Positions 6,512 through 16,753 of a stretch of DNA of 64,000 nucleotides are shown here, piece by piece. Below the pieces are notes generated by a model. That model worked only from the letters and a program-made list of their open reading frames with translations. It was not told the DNA's origin and did no database searches. Position 1 is the first letter of the stretch, and the number at the start of each line of letters is the position of its first letter. Source of the stretch: CAZIOH01 sp964540815 (lineage in GTDB: Bacteria; Myxococcota_A; Polyangia; Fen-1088); NCBI GenBank assembly GCA_964540815.1, contig CAZIOH010000015.1, forward strand, positions 24,637-88,636, given 5' to 3'. The translations under genes and the position numbers were made by a program.

Positions 6512-8956
6512 TCAGACGTCGAGATTCCTGACGTTGAGGGCGTTCGTCTCGATGAACTCCCGACGCGGCTCGACCAGATCCCCCATCAAGGTGGAGAACA
6601 GGGCGTCGGCGGCGTAAGCGTCCTCGACCCGCACCTGCAGGAGCGTCCGCCGGGCGGGATCCATCGTCGTCTCCCACAGCTGCTCGGGATTCATCTCTCC
6701 GAGGCCCTTGTAGCGCTGGATGGCCACCCCCTTCTTGCCGAGCTCGTTCACCCGGTCCGCCAGCTCCTCGATGCGCCGGAGCTCGAAGCTCTCGGTGCCA
6801 TTGCGAAGCACGAACGGTCCGGAGCCAAGAACCCGCAGCTGATTGAAGGCGGCCGTCAGATCGGCGAACTCCGGCGAGTCCATGAAGCCGAAATCAATGC
6901 TGGTCGGCTTGCGGATGCCACCCCCTTTTGCGTCCCCAACGATCTTGAAGCCCCCGTGCTCGCCGTCGGGCAGCACCCTCAGGACCGCGTCCGCCAGCTC
7001 GGGCACGAAGCGACCGAGGTAGGCCAGCGCCTCCGCCACGACCCGGGTCACCGCCGCCTCGCTCGCCAGATCCTCCTTGCGAAGGCCTGGCCCCTTGACG
7101 ATGGCGTCCACCACCCGCGCGTCGCACCGCCGGTCGACCACCGACAGCAGCCGCTTGTACCGTCCGGCCAGTCGCGCGAAGTTCCGCACCTGCTCGCCCG
7201 AGATGACCGCGCCCACGCCGTCGGCGGCTTGAAGGCTGAGGTTCTCCGCGGCGCTGTCGAGCAGGAAGTCCTCCAGCGCCTGTTCGTTCTTGAGGTAGAG
7301 CTCGCGCTTGCCCTTCTTGACCCGGTACAGCGGCGGCTGCGCGATGTACAGGAAACCCCGCTCGAGGATCTCGGGGAAATGCCGGTAAAAGAAGGTCAGC
7401 AGCAACGTCCGGATGTGGCTCCCGTCGACGTCGGCGTCGGTCATGATGATGATCCGGTGGTACCGGATCCGGGCCATGTCCTTCTCTTTTTCCACCCCGC
7501 ACCCGAGCGCGGTGATGAGCGTGACGATCTCTTGCGACGACAGCATCTTCTCGAGCCGCGCCTTCTCGACGTTGAGGATCTTCCCGCGCAGCGGCAGGAT
7601 CGCCTGATCCTTCCGGTTCCGCCCCTGCTTGGCTGACCCGCCGGCGCTGTCTCCCTCGACGATGTAGAGCTCGGACTTCGCGGGATCGCGCTCCTGGCAG
7701 TCGGCCAGCTTCCCGGGCAGGGACGACGAGTCGAGCGCGCCCTTGCGCTGGACCATCTCCCGCGCCTTGCGGGCGGCGTCCCGGGCCCGGGCCGCCAGCA
7801 CCGCCTTCTCGATGATCTGCTTGGCCTCGCGCGGATGCTCCTCGAGGAAGCGCCCGAGCTTCTCGTTCACGATCCGCTCGACGATCCCCTTCACCTCCGA
7901 GGAGACCAGCTTGTCCTTGGGTTGATTGGAGAACTTCGGGTCCGGGTGCTTGACCGACACGATGGCGGTCAAGCCCTCGCTGATGTCGTCACCCCCGAGG
8001 CCGTTCTTCAGGTCCTTGAACAGGCCAGCCTGCTGGGCGTAGGCGTTCACCGTGCGGGTGAGCGCGGCGCGAAAGCCGGTGAGGTGGGTCCCGCCGTCCT
8101 TGTTCTTGATGTTGTTGGTGAAGCAATAGATCGCCTCCTGGTAGGAGTCGTTCCACTGCATCGCGATGTCGACCTGGGTCCCCTCGAACTCACCCACCAC
8201 CGCGATGGGCTTCTCGTGGATCGGAACCTTGGTGGCGTTGAGATCGCCCACGAACTCCACGATCCCGCCGTCGAAGTGGAACTCGTGGTCCTTGCCCGAC
8301 CGATCGTCCCGCAACGAGATGGTGAGCCCCCGATTGAGGTAGGCCAGCTCCCGCAGCCGCTGCGACAGGATCTCGAAGCTGAAGTCCGTCCCCTTGAAGA
8401 TCTTCGGGTCGGGCTTGAACGTGATCTTGGTCCCGGTCTTGTCCGTGACCCCGATGGCCTTCATCTGCGCCACCGGATCGCCCTCCCGGTACTGCTGGTA
8501 CCAGGTCTTCCCGTCCCGCTTGATCTCGAGGGTCAGGAGCTCGGACAGGGCGTTCACCACCGACACCCCGACCCCGTGCAACCCGCCCGAGACCTTGTAG
8601 CTCGAATGGTTGAACTTCCCTCCGGCGTGGAGCACCGTCATCACGACCTCGGCGGTCGAGCGCTTCTCGACCGGGTGCTCGCCCACCGGGATGCCGCGTC
8701 CGTTGTCCTCCACCGACACCGACCCATCGAACAGGATCACCACGTCGACGCGGTCGCAGTAACCCGCCAGGGCCTCGTCGACCGCGTTGTCCACCACCTC
8801 GTACACCATGTGGTGCAGGCCAGCCCCGTCGTCGGTGTCGCCGATGTACATGCCGGGCCGCTTCCGTACCGCCTCGAGACCCTTGAGGACCTGGATGCTT
8901 TCCTCGTTGTACGTTTCCGAATCCGAAGTTGCCGAAGGAGCGTCGCTAGCTGCCAC
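6512..8956 (-). CDS. gyrB: DNA gyrase subunit B
   Basis: This 814-residue ATPase subunit of type II topoisomerase drives negative supercoiling with GyrA. The GHKL ATPase motif VVDNAVDEALAG is near the N-terminus, and the TOPRIM domain shows EGDSAGGSAKQGR and DADVDGSHIR. The C-terminal half carries the long insertion typical of Gram-negative GyrB. The GTG at 8956 was chosen because GAGGA lies 7 nt upstream and the protein then starts with a short tail before NEESIQVLKGLEAV; the frame is open further upstream but would run 176 bp into recF. It is last in the dnaA-dnaN-recF-gyrB order and has its own probable promoter at 9071-9100. Confidence 0.96.
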   Translation of the reverse strand: MAASDAPSATSDSETYNEESIQVLKGLEAVRKRPGMYIGDTDDGAGLHHMVYEVVDNAVDEALAGYCDRVDVVILFDGSVSVEDNGRGIPVGEHPVEKRSTAEVVMTVLHAGGKFNHSSYKVSGGLHGVGVSVVNALSELLTLEIKRDGKTWYQQYREGDPVAQMKAIGVTDKTGTKITFKPDPKIFKGTDFSFEILSQRLRELAYLNRGLTISLRDDRSGKDHEFHFDGGIVEFVGDLNATKVPIHEKPIAVVGEFEGTQVDIAMQWNDSYQEAIYCFTNNIKNKDGGTHLTGFRAALTRTVNAYAQQAGLFKDLKNGLGGDDISEGLTAIVSVKHPDPKFSNQPKDKLVSSEVKGIVERIVNEKLGRFLEEHPREAKQIIEKAVLAARARDAARKAREMVQRKGALDSSSLPGKLADCQERDPAKSELYIVEGDSAGGSAKQGRNRKDQAILPLRGKILNVEKARLEKMLSSQEIVTLITALGCGVEKEKDMARIRYHRIIIMTDADVDGSHIRTLLLTFFYRHFPEILERGFLYIAQPPLYRVKKGKRELYLKNEQALEDFLLDSAAENLSLQAADGVGAVISGEQVRNFARLAGRYKRLLSVVDRRCDARVVDAIVKGPGLRKEDLASEAAVTRVVAEALAYLGRFVPELADAVLRVLPDGEHGGFKIVGDAKGGGIRKPTSIDFGFMDSPEFADLTAAFNQLRVLGSGPFVLRNGTESFELRRIEELADRVNELGKKGVAIQRYKGLGEMNPEQLWETTMDPARRTLLQVRVEDAYAADALFSTLMGDLVEPRREFIETNALNVRNLDV

Positions 8957-9070
8957 GTTGGAGTCCTCGGGACCGCGCGTCCCACCGATGACTCCGCCCA
9001 ACCTCCAGGAAACCAAAACGAGTGGGGAGCCCGGCCTGTCTAATAAATGAAAAAACCCAGAAGTTGCAGA

Positions 9071-9100
9071 GGTATAGCATGCTTTGCCTGCCCCTGTGAA
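9071..9100 (-). promoter_or_regulatory. probable gyrB promoter
   Basis: On the minus strand, TTCACA (9095-9100) and an extended -10 TGCTATACC (TATACC at 9071-9076) are spaced 18 nt apart, directly behind the recF stop. Predicted transcription starts about 108 nt before the gyrB GTG, leaving a leader that includes a TTTTTT run. Confidence 0.6.
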
Positions 9101-9107
9101 GGCAAAT

Positions 9108-10262
<1,155 letters not shown>

Positions 10263-10329
10263 GTCGACGTCCACTCCTCGCCCCGGTCGGCCGAGGTCGG
10301 GCGTCGGGCGCTCGAGCGACCCCCCACCT

Positions 10330-11433
10330 CTACAAGCGCATGGGCATGATGACGCCCACGTAGTCGCTGCCATCCGCCGGCCGCACCACCCCCGGGTCGA
10401 GCTCGCCGGCGAACTCCACCCGCACGTCCGGGGTCTCGATCTCGCTCAGCACCTCGATGAAGTACCGCGCGTTGAAGCCGATCTGGATCGACGGCCCCTT
10501 GTACGGCACGTCGATCTCCTCGCGGGCGGCGCCGAGATCCGGGTTGTCGCTCTCGATGCGCAGCTTGCCCTTCTCGACCCCGATGCGGACGCCCCAGGTC
10601 TTGTCCGAGGACATGATGGCGACGCGCTTGAGGGCGTCGAGGAACCCGGTCCGCGACACCACGAAGGCCCGCTCGTTGTCCTTGGGAATGACCTGGTCGT
10701 AGGGCGGAAACTGCCCCTCGATCAACTTGACGCACAAGGTGACGTCGTCGGCCCGGAGCACGAAGTTGCCCTCGTGAACGCCGATCTGGCAGGGGGCCTC
10801 CCGGGTCTCGAGCGCGCGCCGCACCTCGACGATGCCCTTGCGCGGGATCAGGATGCCCTGCGCGAGCTTGGGTCCCCCCGGCAGGGCCCGGCCCACCTTG
10901 CACAGGCGATGGCCGTCGGTGGAGACCATGCGCGCGATGGTCCCATCCGACTCGAAGAGCACCCCGGCCAGATGCTGGCGGGTCTCGTCCTGCGACACCG
11001 AGAAGATGGTCTTGGCGATCATGTCGCGCAGGGTGGCCGAGTCCACCGAGAAGGTCTCGGCCTCCTTGGCGCTCGGCAGCTTCGGATAGTCGCGGTCCGC
11101 CATGCCGACCACCTTGAACTCGACCTTGCCCGCCCGGATCTCCGCCCAGTTCTGCTCGGTGCGCCGCACGTGCACCTCGTCGCCGGGCAAGCCCTTCACG
11201 ATCTCGTAGAGCTGCTTGGCAGCCACCGTGAGCCCGCCCTCCTTCTCGACCCGGGCGGAGAGGCTGGCCAGGGTGGAGACGCTGAGATCGGTCGCCGCGC
11301 AGAGGATCCGATCCTTTCCATCCGTCCGCAAGAGCACGTTGGCCAGGATCGGCAGCGTGCTCTTACGATCGGCGATTCCGTGCGCGAGATACAGGCCTCT
11401 CAAAAATTCCATCTTGTTGATCTTGAAGTCCAT
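10330..11433 (-). CDS. dnaN: DNA polymerase III sliding clamp (beta subunit)
   Basis: This 367-residue protein forms the dimeric ring that tethers DNA polymerase III and many repair proteins to DNA. It begins MDFKINKMEFLRGLYLAHGI, as bacterial clamps do, has the three repeated clamp folds by length, and ends in VGVIMPMRL, matching the MPMRL C-terminus of DnaN. The ATG is preceded by AAGGAG at 7-nt spacing. It follows dnaA after an unusually long 376-bp gap that contains DnaA-box-like motifs. Confidence 0.96.
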   Translation of the reverse strand: MDFKINKMEFLRGLYLAHGIADRKSTLPILANVLLRTDGKDRILCAATDLSVSTLASLSARVEKEGGLTVAAKQLYEIVKGLPGDEVHVRRTEQNWAEIRAGKVEFKVVGMADRDYPKLPSAKEAETFSVDSATLRDMIAKTIFSVSQDETRQHLAGVLFESDGTIARMVSTDGHRLCKVGRALPGGPKLAQGILIPRKGIVEVRRALETREAPCQIGVHEGNFVLRADDVTLCVKLIEGQFPPYDQVIPKDNERAFVVSRTGFLDALKRVAIMSSDKTWGVRIGVEKGKLRIESDNPDLGAAREEIDVPYKGPSIQIGFNARYFIEVLSEIETPDVRVEFAGELDPGVVRPADGSDYVGVIMPMRL

Positions 11434-11809
11434 CGCGCGGCTCCTTGTCGTCCTCGGTCAGTCCAGTCGGCAGGTCGGGTCGGATCGGGTCGGGTCTTCG
11501 TGCTCGGCCCGGTCGGGAATCTCCCACAATGGCGGTCGGCGTACCAACAAGCCAGCCCACCGGTCACGTTCTGCGTCTTGCTCTGCGCTCTTTCTCTGAA
11601 TGAAGGATCTTATCAGCAGGAGTAGTAAGGCCTGTGGAGTTGTGGAGAACCCCGGGTTCTCCGACGGTGAGCCCGTCCCGGGATTCTGTGGAGAGAGGCC
11701 CCGCCCGCGCCGGGACAAACGGCGGAGGAAGTCGGTCGGCGGGATCTCGGGTGCCATGGCCACAGGGCTGTCCACAGGCTGCGGGCCGCCCGTGGCCTCC
11801 ACCCGGGGG
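11434..11809. other. dnaA-dnaN intergenic region with DnaA-box-like motifs
   Basis: No convincing gene is present. TGTGGAGAA (11641-11649) is one mismatch from the reverse DnaA box TGTGGATAA. TGTGGAGAG (11692-11700) and CTGTCCACA near 11768 are two mismatches away. A relatively AT-rich patch (about 11590-11630) and a perfect 9-bp inverted repeat (11644-11662) are also present. It may be a second origin element, the dnaN promoter and leader, or both. Confidence 0.4.
11644..11662. repeat. perfect inverted repeat downstream of dnaA
   Basis: GGAGAACCC and GGGTTCTCC form 9-bp arms around a single C. The left arm overlaps a DnaA-box-like motif. It could form a hairpin in the dnaN leader or act as a protein-binding palindrome; there is no T-tract. 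Confidence 0.6.
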
Positions 11810-13183
11810 TCAGGGCTGGCGCAGGTGGCCTTCGATCGTGCCCACGACGCTGCGGACCGCCGGGTCGTCAGCGCAGAGCTTCTCGATCTTCTTGACCGCG
11901 CTGATCACCGTCGAGTGGTCCTTGCCCCCGAAGCGGTTGCCGATCTCGGGATAGCTCATCGGGGTCAACTTCCGGCAGAGGAACATGGCGACCATCCTCG
12001 GGTGGGCGATGGCGCGGTGGCGCTTCTCCCCCTTGAGGTCGGCCAGCTTGACGTCGAAGTAGGCCGCCACTTCTCGCTGGATGCTCTCGATGGTGAGCCC
12101 GCTCGGGGCCACCGAGACCATCTTCTGCAGCGCCTCACGGGTGAGCTCGAGCGTGATGGGCAGCCGCTGGAACGCCGCGCGGGCAGCCACCCGCAGGAGC
12201 GCGCCCTCGAGCTCGCGCACGTTGCTCTTGATGTGGGTCGCCACGTAGAGGGCCGCGTCGTCGGGAAACGCGATCTTCTCGAGCTCGGCCTTGCGTCGGA
12301 TGATGGCGATGCGCGTCTCGAGGTCGGGATGCTCGACCTCCGCGATGAGGCCCCAGGTGAACCGGCTCCGCAGGCGATCCTCCAGCCCGGGGAGCTCCGC
12401 GGGGAGCTTGTCCGAGGTCAGCACGATCTGCTTGTGAGCCTTGTGAAGGGCCTCGAAGGTGTGGAAGAACTCGTCCTGCGAGCTGTCCTTGTTGGACAGG
12501 AACTGCACGTCGTCGACCAGCAGCACGTCGGGCGCCTCGCGGTAGCGGGCCCGGAAGGCCTCCATCGCATTGGCCCCCTTCCGCTGGCTCATCATCGACC
12601 CGATGAAGTCGGTCACGAAGCGCTCCCCGGTGATGCACGACACGACCCAGTCCGGGTGCTGCCGGTACAGCTCGTGACCGATGGCCTGCAGGAGGTGGGT
12701 CTTGCCGAGCCCCACCCCCCCGTAGATGAACAGCGGATTCCAGCGGGAGGCGGGCGACTCGGCGGCCATGCGGGCGGCGGCGTGCGCGAACTGGTTGGTG
12801 GCCCCGACCACGAACCGGTCGAAGGTGTAGCGCGTGCTCAGATCGGGTGGCGCCGACATCGATCGCGTCGGCGTCGCCCGCGACCCGTCGGCGGGATACA
12901 TCTGAGGCGCCGCGCGCGTGGTGGCCACGGACAGGGCCTCGGCAGCGTCGGCCACCTCGAACTCGACCGACAGCGACGTGTGCAGCCGGCTCTCGAGGTT
13001 GCGCAGGATCGAGGGCAGGAAATTGTCCTCGAACCACTCCTTGTGATAGCGGTCCGGTGCCCGGAGCCGGACCCGGTTCTCCGCGATCCCCACGCACGTG
13101 ATGGGCCGGAGCCACAGGTCACGGTGGGCGGGCTTGACCATCGGCTCGATCGAGCGCACCGCTTCGTTCCAGATCTCAAGCAT
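11810..13183 (-). CDS. dnaA: chromosomal replication initiator DnaA
   Basis: This 457-residue AAA+ protein binds DnaA boxes at oriC and opens the DNA. Domain I is at the N-terminus (LWLRPI near residue 24). The ATPase domain has Walker A GGVGLGKTHLLQAIG and Walker B VLLVDDVQFL. The C-terminal helix-turn-helix domain carries the signature GGKDHSTVISAVKKI. No Shine-Dalgarno precedes the ATG; TAGGTT lies 6 nt upstream, and a DnaA-box-like site overlaps it, suggesting a leaderless, autoregulated transcript. It is first in the minus-strand dnaA-dnaN-recF-gyrB cluster and faces the origin region. Confidence 0.97.
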   Translation of the reverse strand: MLEIWNEAVRSIEPMVKPAHRDLWLRPITCVGIAENRVRLRAPDRYHKEWFEDNFLPSILRNLESRLHTSLSVEFEVADAAEALSVATTRAAPQMYPADGSRATPTRSMSAPPDLSTRYTFDRFVVGATNQFAHAAARMAAESPASRWNPLFIYGGVGLGKTHLLQAIGHELYRQHPDWVVSCITGERFVTDFIGSMMSQRKGANAMEAFRARYREAPDVLLVDDVQFLSNKDSSQDEFFHTFEALHKAHKQIVLTSDKLPAELPGLEDRLRSRFTWGLIAEVEHPDLETRIAIIRRKAELEKIAFPDDAALYVATHIKSNVRELEGALLRVAARAAFQRLPITLELTREALQKMVSVAPSGLTIESIQREVAAYFDVKLADLKGEKRHRAIAHPRMVAMFLCRKLTPMSYPEIGNRFGGKDHSTVISAVKKIEKLCADDPAVRSVVGTIEGHLRQP

Positions 13184-13189
13184 TCGATG

Positions 13190-13201
13190 AACCTATCCAC
13201 A
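13190..13201 (-). promoter_or_regulatory. dnaA -10 box overlapped by a DnaA box
   Basis: On the minus strand TAGGTT (13190-13195) ends 6 nt before the dnaA ATG. CTATCCACA (13193-13201, plus strand) is one mismatch from TTATCCACA and shares three bases with the -10 hexamer, so DnaA bound there would block its own promoter. Confidence 0.55.
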
Positions 13202-13268
13202 GGCCAAGGCACGAAAGATCCATAGTCATGTCGAGCAGTTGCAAACAGTTATCCCCCATCTGTCCACA
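13193..13268. other. DnaA-box cluster
   Basis: Three same-strand motifs lie within 76 bp: CTATCCACA (one mismatch to TTATCCACA), TTATCCCCC (two) and CTGTCCACA (two). They are immediately upstream of dnaA. Confidence 0.5.
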
Positions 13269-14020
13269 GCCACCAACTCCGGGCCAACCCGCGCGGCCCC
13301 ACGGCCAGAACCCCTTTCCCACCAGAGCCATCGCGGACTGCAGCCGAGTCGAATCCCGGTCTCGAGCGGGCTCCCCAGCGCTGCACTGGAGAGCGTTTCC
13401 GAGCGGGCGGAGAAGTCTCTAGCAGAGCGCGGAATTTGCGTTCAAGGCACCCGCCCATCCGGTGACGAAGATCCCCAGAATCAGGGGATATTTAGTCGCG
13501 GTGGGGGGGCGGGCGGGACCGGGGCCACGCGTGGGCCAGGCCCCCGCGACGGGACAATGGGTCGAAACTACGAACCATTTTCAGCCTGCCGCGGGTGCCG
13601 ATCCGGGGCGCCACGAAAAACGGAGACGCGGGCGTGCGTCCGATCGCGGAAAGCCGCATCGCACGCGGTTTGGCGCGATCCCGGGGCCGCGCGAAGGGGC
13701 TCTCGTCGACGGGCCGAAACAACCCACGCACGAGAACTGTGTGAAAATCTCGAAACGAACGTGTGCTGGCCCGAGGTCCACCCGGGAATTGCCGTCGAAT
13801 ACGGGGCCTCGGCGGTGGTTTCGGATGTCCCCCTTCCGATCGCCCCGTCAAGAGTCTGACGCAAGTTCGTGACGCGGTCTGGAAGCCTCACAACCACCCC
13901 GGTGACGAGTCGGTGACAACGTATGCGCGGGGAGGGAAGTGTCGCTGAAGTGGGCGGAACACTTGAGAAACGGGCCCCGAGGTCCGCCGCAGCCCCGAGG
14001 CCCGCCGGGCCCGAGAGCAG

Positions 14021-14049
14021 TTGACAGGGATGGGGGTGGGTGGTAATCA
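14021..14049 (+). promoter_or_regulatory. probable rpmH promoter
   Basis: A perfect TTGACA (14021-14026) is followed after 17 nt by TAATCA (14044-14049). The -10 is poor but the -35 and spacing are ideal, and it lies 60 bp before the rpmH start. Confidence 0.5.
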
Positions 14050-14111
14050 GACCACCCTTTTTTGAAAGGCGTGTGTCCGCTTCTCGGGCGCCGCAGCACC
14101 GGAGGTTCGCC

Positions 14112-14261
14112 GTGAAGAGGACGTTTCAGCCCCACCGAAAAAGCCGCCTTCGTACCCACGGGTTTCGCAAGCGCATGAAGACCGCCGCCGGGCGCGAGGT
14201 GCTGCGCCGCCGTCGCCGCAAGGGACGCAAGCAGCTCACCGTCTCGATCTCGAAGAAGTAA
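14112..14261 (+). CDS. rpmH: 50S ribosomal protein L34
   Basis: This 49-residue basic ribosomal protein reads MKRTFQPHRKSRLRTHGFRK and onward, the standard L34 pattern, with RRRRRKGRKQL near the end. The GTG start is set by GGAGG 6 nt upstream and by the family's exact N-terminus; an open frame upstream is not part of the protein. It heads the conserved rpmH-rnpA-yidD-yidC cluster next to oriC. Confidence 0.96.
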   Translation: MKRTFQPHRKSRLRTHGFRKRMKTAAGREVLRRRRRKGRKQLTVSISKK

Positions 14262-14341
14262 GAGGAGGCCGTGGGGCCTTCGCGGCCATCACGGCTGGTT
14301 CTTCACCTCCCGCGGTCGCCGCTGCCCCTCCGCTTTCGCCG

Positions 14342-14731
14342 ATGCCTTCCCCGCGGTTGCCGTTGCCCCGGCTGTGGCGATTGCGCAAGCGCCGGGAGTT
14401 CCTCGCCGTGCAAGGTGAGGGGCGCCGGTTCTCCGGGGCCCATTACCTCTTCTTCGTGCGCAGACGCAGCAATTTGGCCCCTTCCCACATCGTCGTGGCG
14501 CCGCCGACCCGGTTTGGTATCACTGTGACCCGCAAGGTGGGAAATGCCGTGACCAGAAATCGCATCAAACGTGTCGTGCGCGAGGGATTCCGGCACGTCG
14601 CGCCCGGGTTTCCGCCGGGCCTCGACCTGGTCATCGTCGCCAAGTCATCGGCGGTGGGCGACGGACGCGCCGAGGTCGAGCACGAGCTGCTTCAGCTGGT
14701 CGCGCGCCTCGGGAATGGGAGCCGGCGGTGA
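14342..14731 (+). CDS. rnpA: ribonuclease P protein component
   Basis: This 129-residue basic protein is the RNase P cofactor, which helps the catalytic RNA process the 5' end of tRNAs. The family signature KVGNAVTRNRIKRVVRE (the RNR motif) lies near residues 65-81, and the N-terminal LRKRREFLAV is typical. The ATG has no clear Shine-Dalgarno; a GAGGAGG just after rpmH stands before an out-of-frame GTG. The 3' end overlaps the yidD GTG by 4 bp, implying coupling. Confidence 0.93.
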   Translation: MPSPRLPLPRLWRLRKRREFLAVQGEGRRFSGAHYLFFVRRRSNLAPSHIVVAPPTRFGITVTRKVGNAVTRNRIKRVVREGFRHVAPGFPPGLDLVIVAKSSAVGDGRAEVEHELLQLVARLGNGSRR

Positions 14732-15033
14732 GGCGCGGCTCGTCCTTCTCCCTGGCGTTTTCGGCGGCGCGCGCGGCGGGGCTCGCGGCTCTGACCGGGC
14801 TCTTTCGCCTTTACCGGCTGGTGCTCGCGCCGCTCCTCGGGCCATCCTGCCGGTTCGAGCCGTCGTGCTCCCGCTATGCCGAGGAGGCCATCGCGACCCA
14901 TGGGCTCCTCGAGGGGATCAGGCTGGGGCTCTTTCGAGTGTGTCGTTGTCATCCCTTCGCCCTCGCGGGGCTTGATCCCGTCCCAGCGCCGCGGAGAACC
15001 AGTCGAACGAGCAGCACGAGCGGAAAAAGATAA
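14728..15033 (+). CDS. yidD: membrane protein insertion efficiency factor YidD
   Basis: This 101-residue member of the YidD (DUF37/haemolytic domain) family assists YidC-dependent membrane insertion. The signature GPSCRFEPSCSRYAEEAI, with its cysteines, is intact, followed by CRCHPFALAGLDPVP. The N-terminus is amphipathic, as expected for a peripheral inner-membrane protein. GTG overlaps the rnpA stop (GTGA), and yidC begins 5 bp after its stop, so the genes are almost certainly one operon. Confidence 0.93.
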   Translation: MRRGSSFSLAFSAARAAGLAALTGLFRLYRLVLAPLLGPSCRFEPSCSRYAEEAIATHGLLEGIRLGLFRVCRCHPFALAGLDPVPAPRRTSRTSSTSGKR

Positions 15034-15038
15034 GAAGA

Positions 15039-16748
15039 ATGGAAAAACGGGTCATCCTGGCCGTCGCCCTCTGCGTTGGCATCCTTTTCGTCTGGACCAA
15101 GTACGTCCAGCCGCCTCCGCCGGCGCCCACGCCGTCTCCTTCGGTCGCGAGCCCCGCTGAAGCCGGAGCGCGGCCAGGCAAGGACACCGCTGGGCCTCCA
15201 CCGTCGGCCGCCGCCGCGCCCGGGGACGCCACCGCGACGGGCCAGGCCGCGGGCCAGGCGGGGGGGGGCGCGCCCTCGAGCTACCCCGAGGAGCTCACCA
15301 CCCTCACCACCGCGTCGCAACGCTTCGTGTTCTCGAGCCGGGGCGCGAGCCTCCTGCACGTCACCATGCGCGAGCCCAAGTACCTGCGGACCAAGAACGA
15401 CCCCGACAGCGGCGTCGATGTGCTGCGGACGGCGAGCGCCCACCAGGGGGACTTCCGGGTCGCCTTCCCCGACTCGGGCTTTGCCACCCCGGCGGACGAC
15501 GCCTGGCATCGGGTGGACAGCCCCGTGAGGGACGAGGTGGTCTACCGGGCGGAGGTGGGGGCGGTGGTCATCGAGAAGCGCTTCCGGATCGACAGCACCC
15601 GGTACCGCGTGCACCTCGACGTCACGATCGACAACCGCTCCGCCAAGAGCCTCGATCACCACCTGGCCATCAGCGTCTTCGGTCACCAGGATCCCGAGGC
15701 CAAGGGCGGGTTCCTGTCGGGCTCGACCGGCAACACCGCCAACATCCTCTGCCACCTCAACGACAAGACCGAGCGGACCACGGTCGAGAACATCTACAAG
15801 GAGTCCTTCGAGAAGATCGGGGCGGTGAGCTGGCTCGGCGCCGACGAGAAGTTCTTCCTGGCGGCGGCCGTACCCTATCCCGAGACGCCGGCGCGCGAGC
15901 GGAAGTGCGGCGGCAAGGCCAGCGATCCCCACACCGCCGAGGGTCAGCTGTCGTTCGCCGAGCGGCAGCTCGCGCCAGGGGCGCAGACCCAGTATGCCTT
16001 CGCCATCTTCGTCGGCCCGAAGGTGATAAGCGATCTGGACGAGGTGCGTCCGGGGGGCACCGACGTCAAGCTCACCGAGGCCTGCGACGTCAGCCTGGCC
16101 TTCATCTCGCGGCCGATGCTCTCGCTGCTCAAGATCTTCCACGGGGTGGTCGGCAACTGGGGGGTGGCCATCATCCTGTTGACGGTCTTCATCAAGCTGC
16201 TGACCTTCTATCCGACCCAGAAGTCGCTGCTGTCGGCCAAGAAGATGCAAAAGCTCGGGCCCAAGATGGCCGCCATCCGCAAGAAGTACGAGAACGACAA
16301 GCAACGGCAGTCGGTCGAGACCATGAACCTCTACAAGGCCAACGGGGTGTCGCCGTTCGGCGGATGTCTGCCGAGCCTGATCCAGATGCCGATCTGGATC
16401 GCCCTTTACTCCACCCTCAACTATGCGGTGGAGCTGTACCGCTCGCCGTTCATGCTCCACATCCACGACCTGACCGCCAAGGATCCTTATTACCTCACGC
16501 CGTTGTTGATGGGGGGCGTCATGTTCATCCAGATGAAGATGTCGCCGACCTCGCCGGACAACCAGCAGCAGGCCACCATGGCGGTCATGATGCCGGTGAT
16601 GTTCACGGCGTTCTCGCTGGTCTTGCCCTCCGGGCTGGCGGTTTATATGTTGACGAGCTACTTGATTGGAATCGTCCAGCAGCTGCTGGTCAATTACCTG
16701 GATCGGCGGTCGCAGAGCGGCCCTGCTCCGGCGGTCTCGAGAGGATAA
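15039..16748 (+). CDS. yidC: membrane protein insertase YidC
   Basis: This 569-residue inner-membrane insertase helps proteins enter the membrane, alone or with SecYEG. It has the Gram-negative layout: an N-terminal membrane helix (about residues 4-20), a Pro/Ala-rich linker, a large periplasmic domain to about residue 360, and a C-terminal five-helix core with FIKLLTFYPTQKSLLSAKKM, NGVSPFGGCLPSLIQMPI and the last helices. AAGAAG precedes the ATG. A small gene with its own Shine-Dalgarno follows 5 bp after the stop; jag and mnmE, which often follow yidC, are absent. Confidence 0.95.
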   Translation: MEKRVILAVALCVGILFVWTKYVQPPPPAPTPSPSVASPAEAGARPGKDTAGPPPSAAAAPGDATATGQAAGQAGGGAPSSYPEELTTLTTASQRFVFSSRGASLLHVTMREPKYLRTKNDPDSGVDVLRTASAHQGDFRVAFPDSGFATPADDAWHRVDSPVRDEVVYRAEVGAVVIEKRFRIDSTRYRVHLDVTIDNRSAKSLDHHLAISVFGHQDPEAKGGFLSGSTGNTANILCHLNDKTERTTVENIYKESFEKIGAVSWLGADEKFFLAAAVPYPETPARERKCGGKASDPHTAEGQLSFAERQLAPGAQTQYAFAIFVGPKVISDLDEVRPGGTDVKLTEACDVSLAFISRPMLSLLKIFHGVVGNWGVAIILLTVFIKLLTFYPTQKSLLSAKKMQKLGPKMAAIRKKYENDKQRQSVETMNLYKANGVSPFGGCLPSLIQMPIWIALYSTLNYAVELYRSPFMLHIHDLTAKDPYYLTPLLMGGVMFIQMKMSPTSPDNQQQATMAVMMPVMFTAFSLVLPSGLAVYMLTSYLIGIVQQLLVNYLDRRSQSGPAPAVSRG

Positions 16749-16753
16749 ACGGC

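Larger units (their letters stand above)
13184..14111. other. oriC candidate region between dnaA and rpmH
   Basis: This 928-bp stretch has no supported gene and separates divergent dnaA and rpmH, the usual oriC site. DnaA-box-like motifs cluster in the first 85 bp: CTATCCACA (13193), TTATCCCCC (13249) and CTGTCCACA (13260). An inverted repeat ATCCCC-7-GGGGAT (13471-13489) is followed by a short AT-rich TATTTAG. TGTGAAAAT (13740-13748) is a weak extra box. The remainder is GC-rich, with open frames that look like composition artefacts. The rpmH promoter lies at the right end. Confidence 0.6.

Noticed and set aside
13239..13859. 206-codon frame in the origin region
   Set aside because: Several frames are equally open, no Shine-Dalgarno or known motif; this is the expected oriC position.
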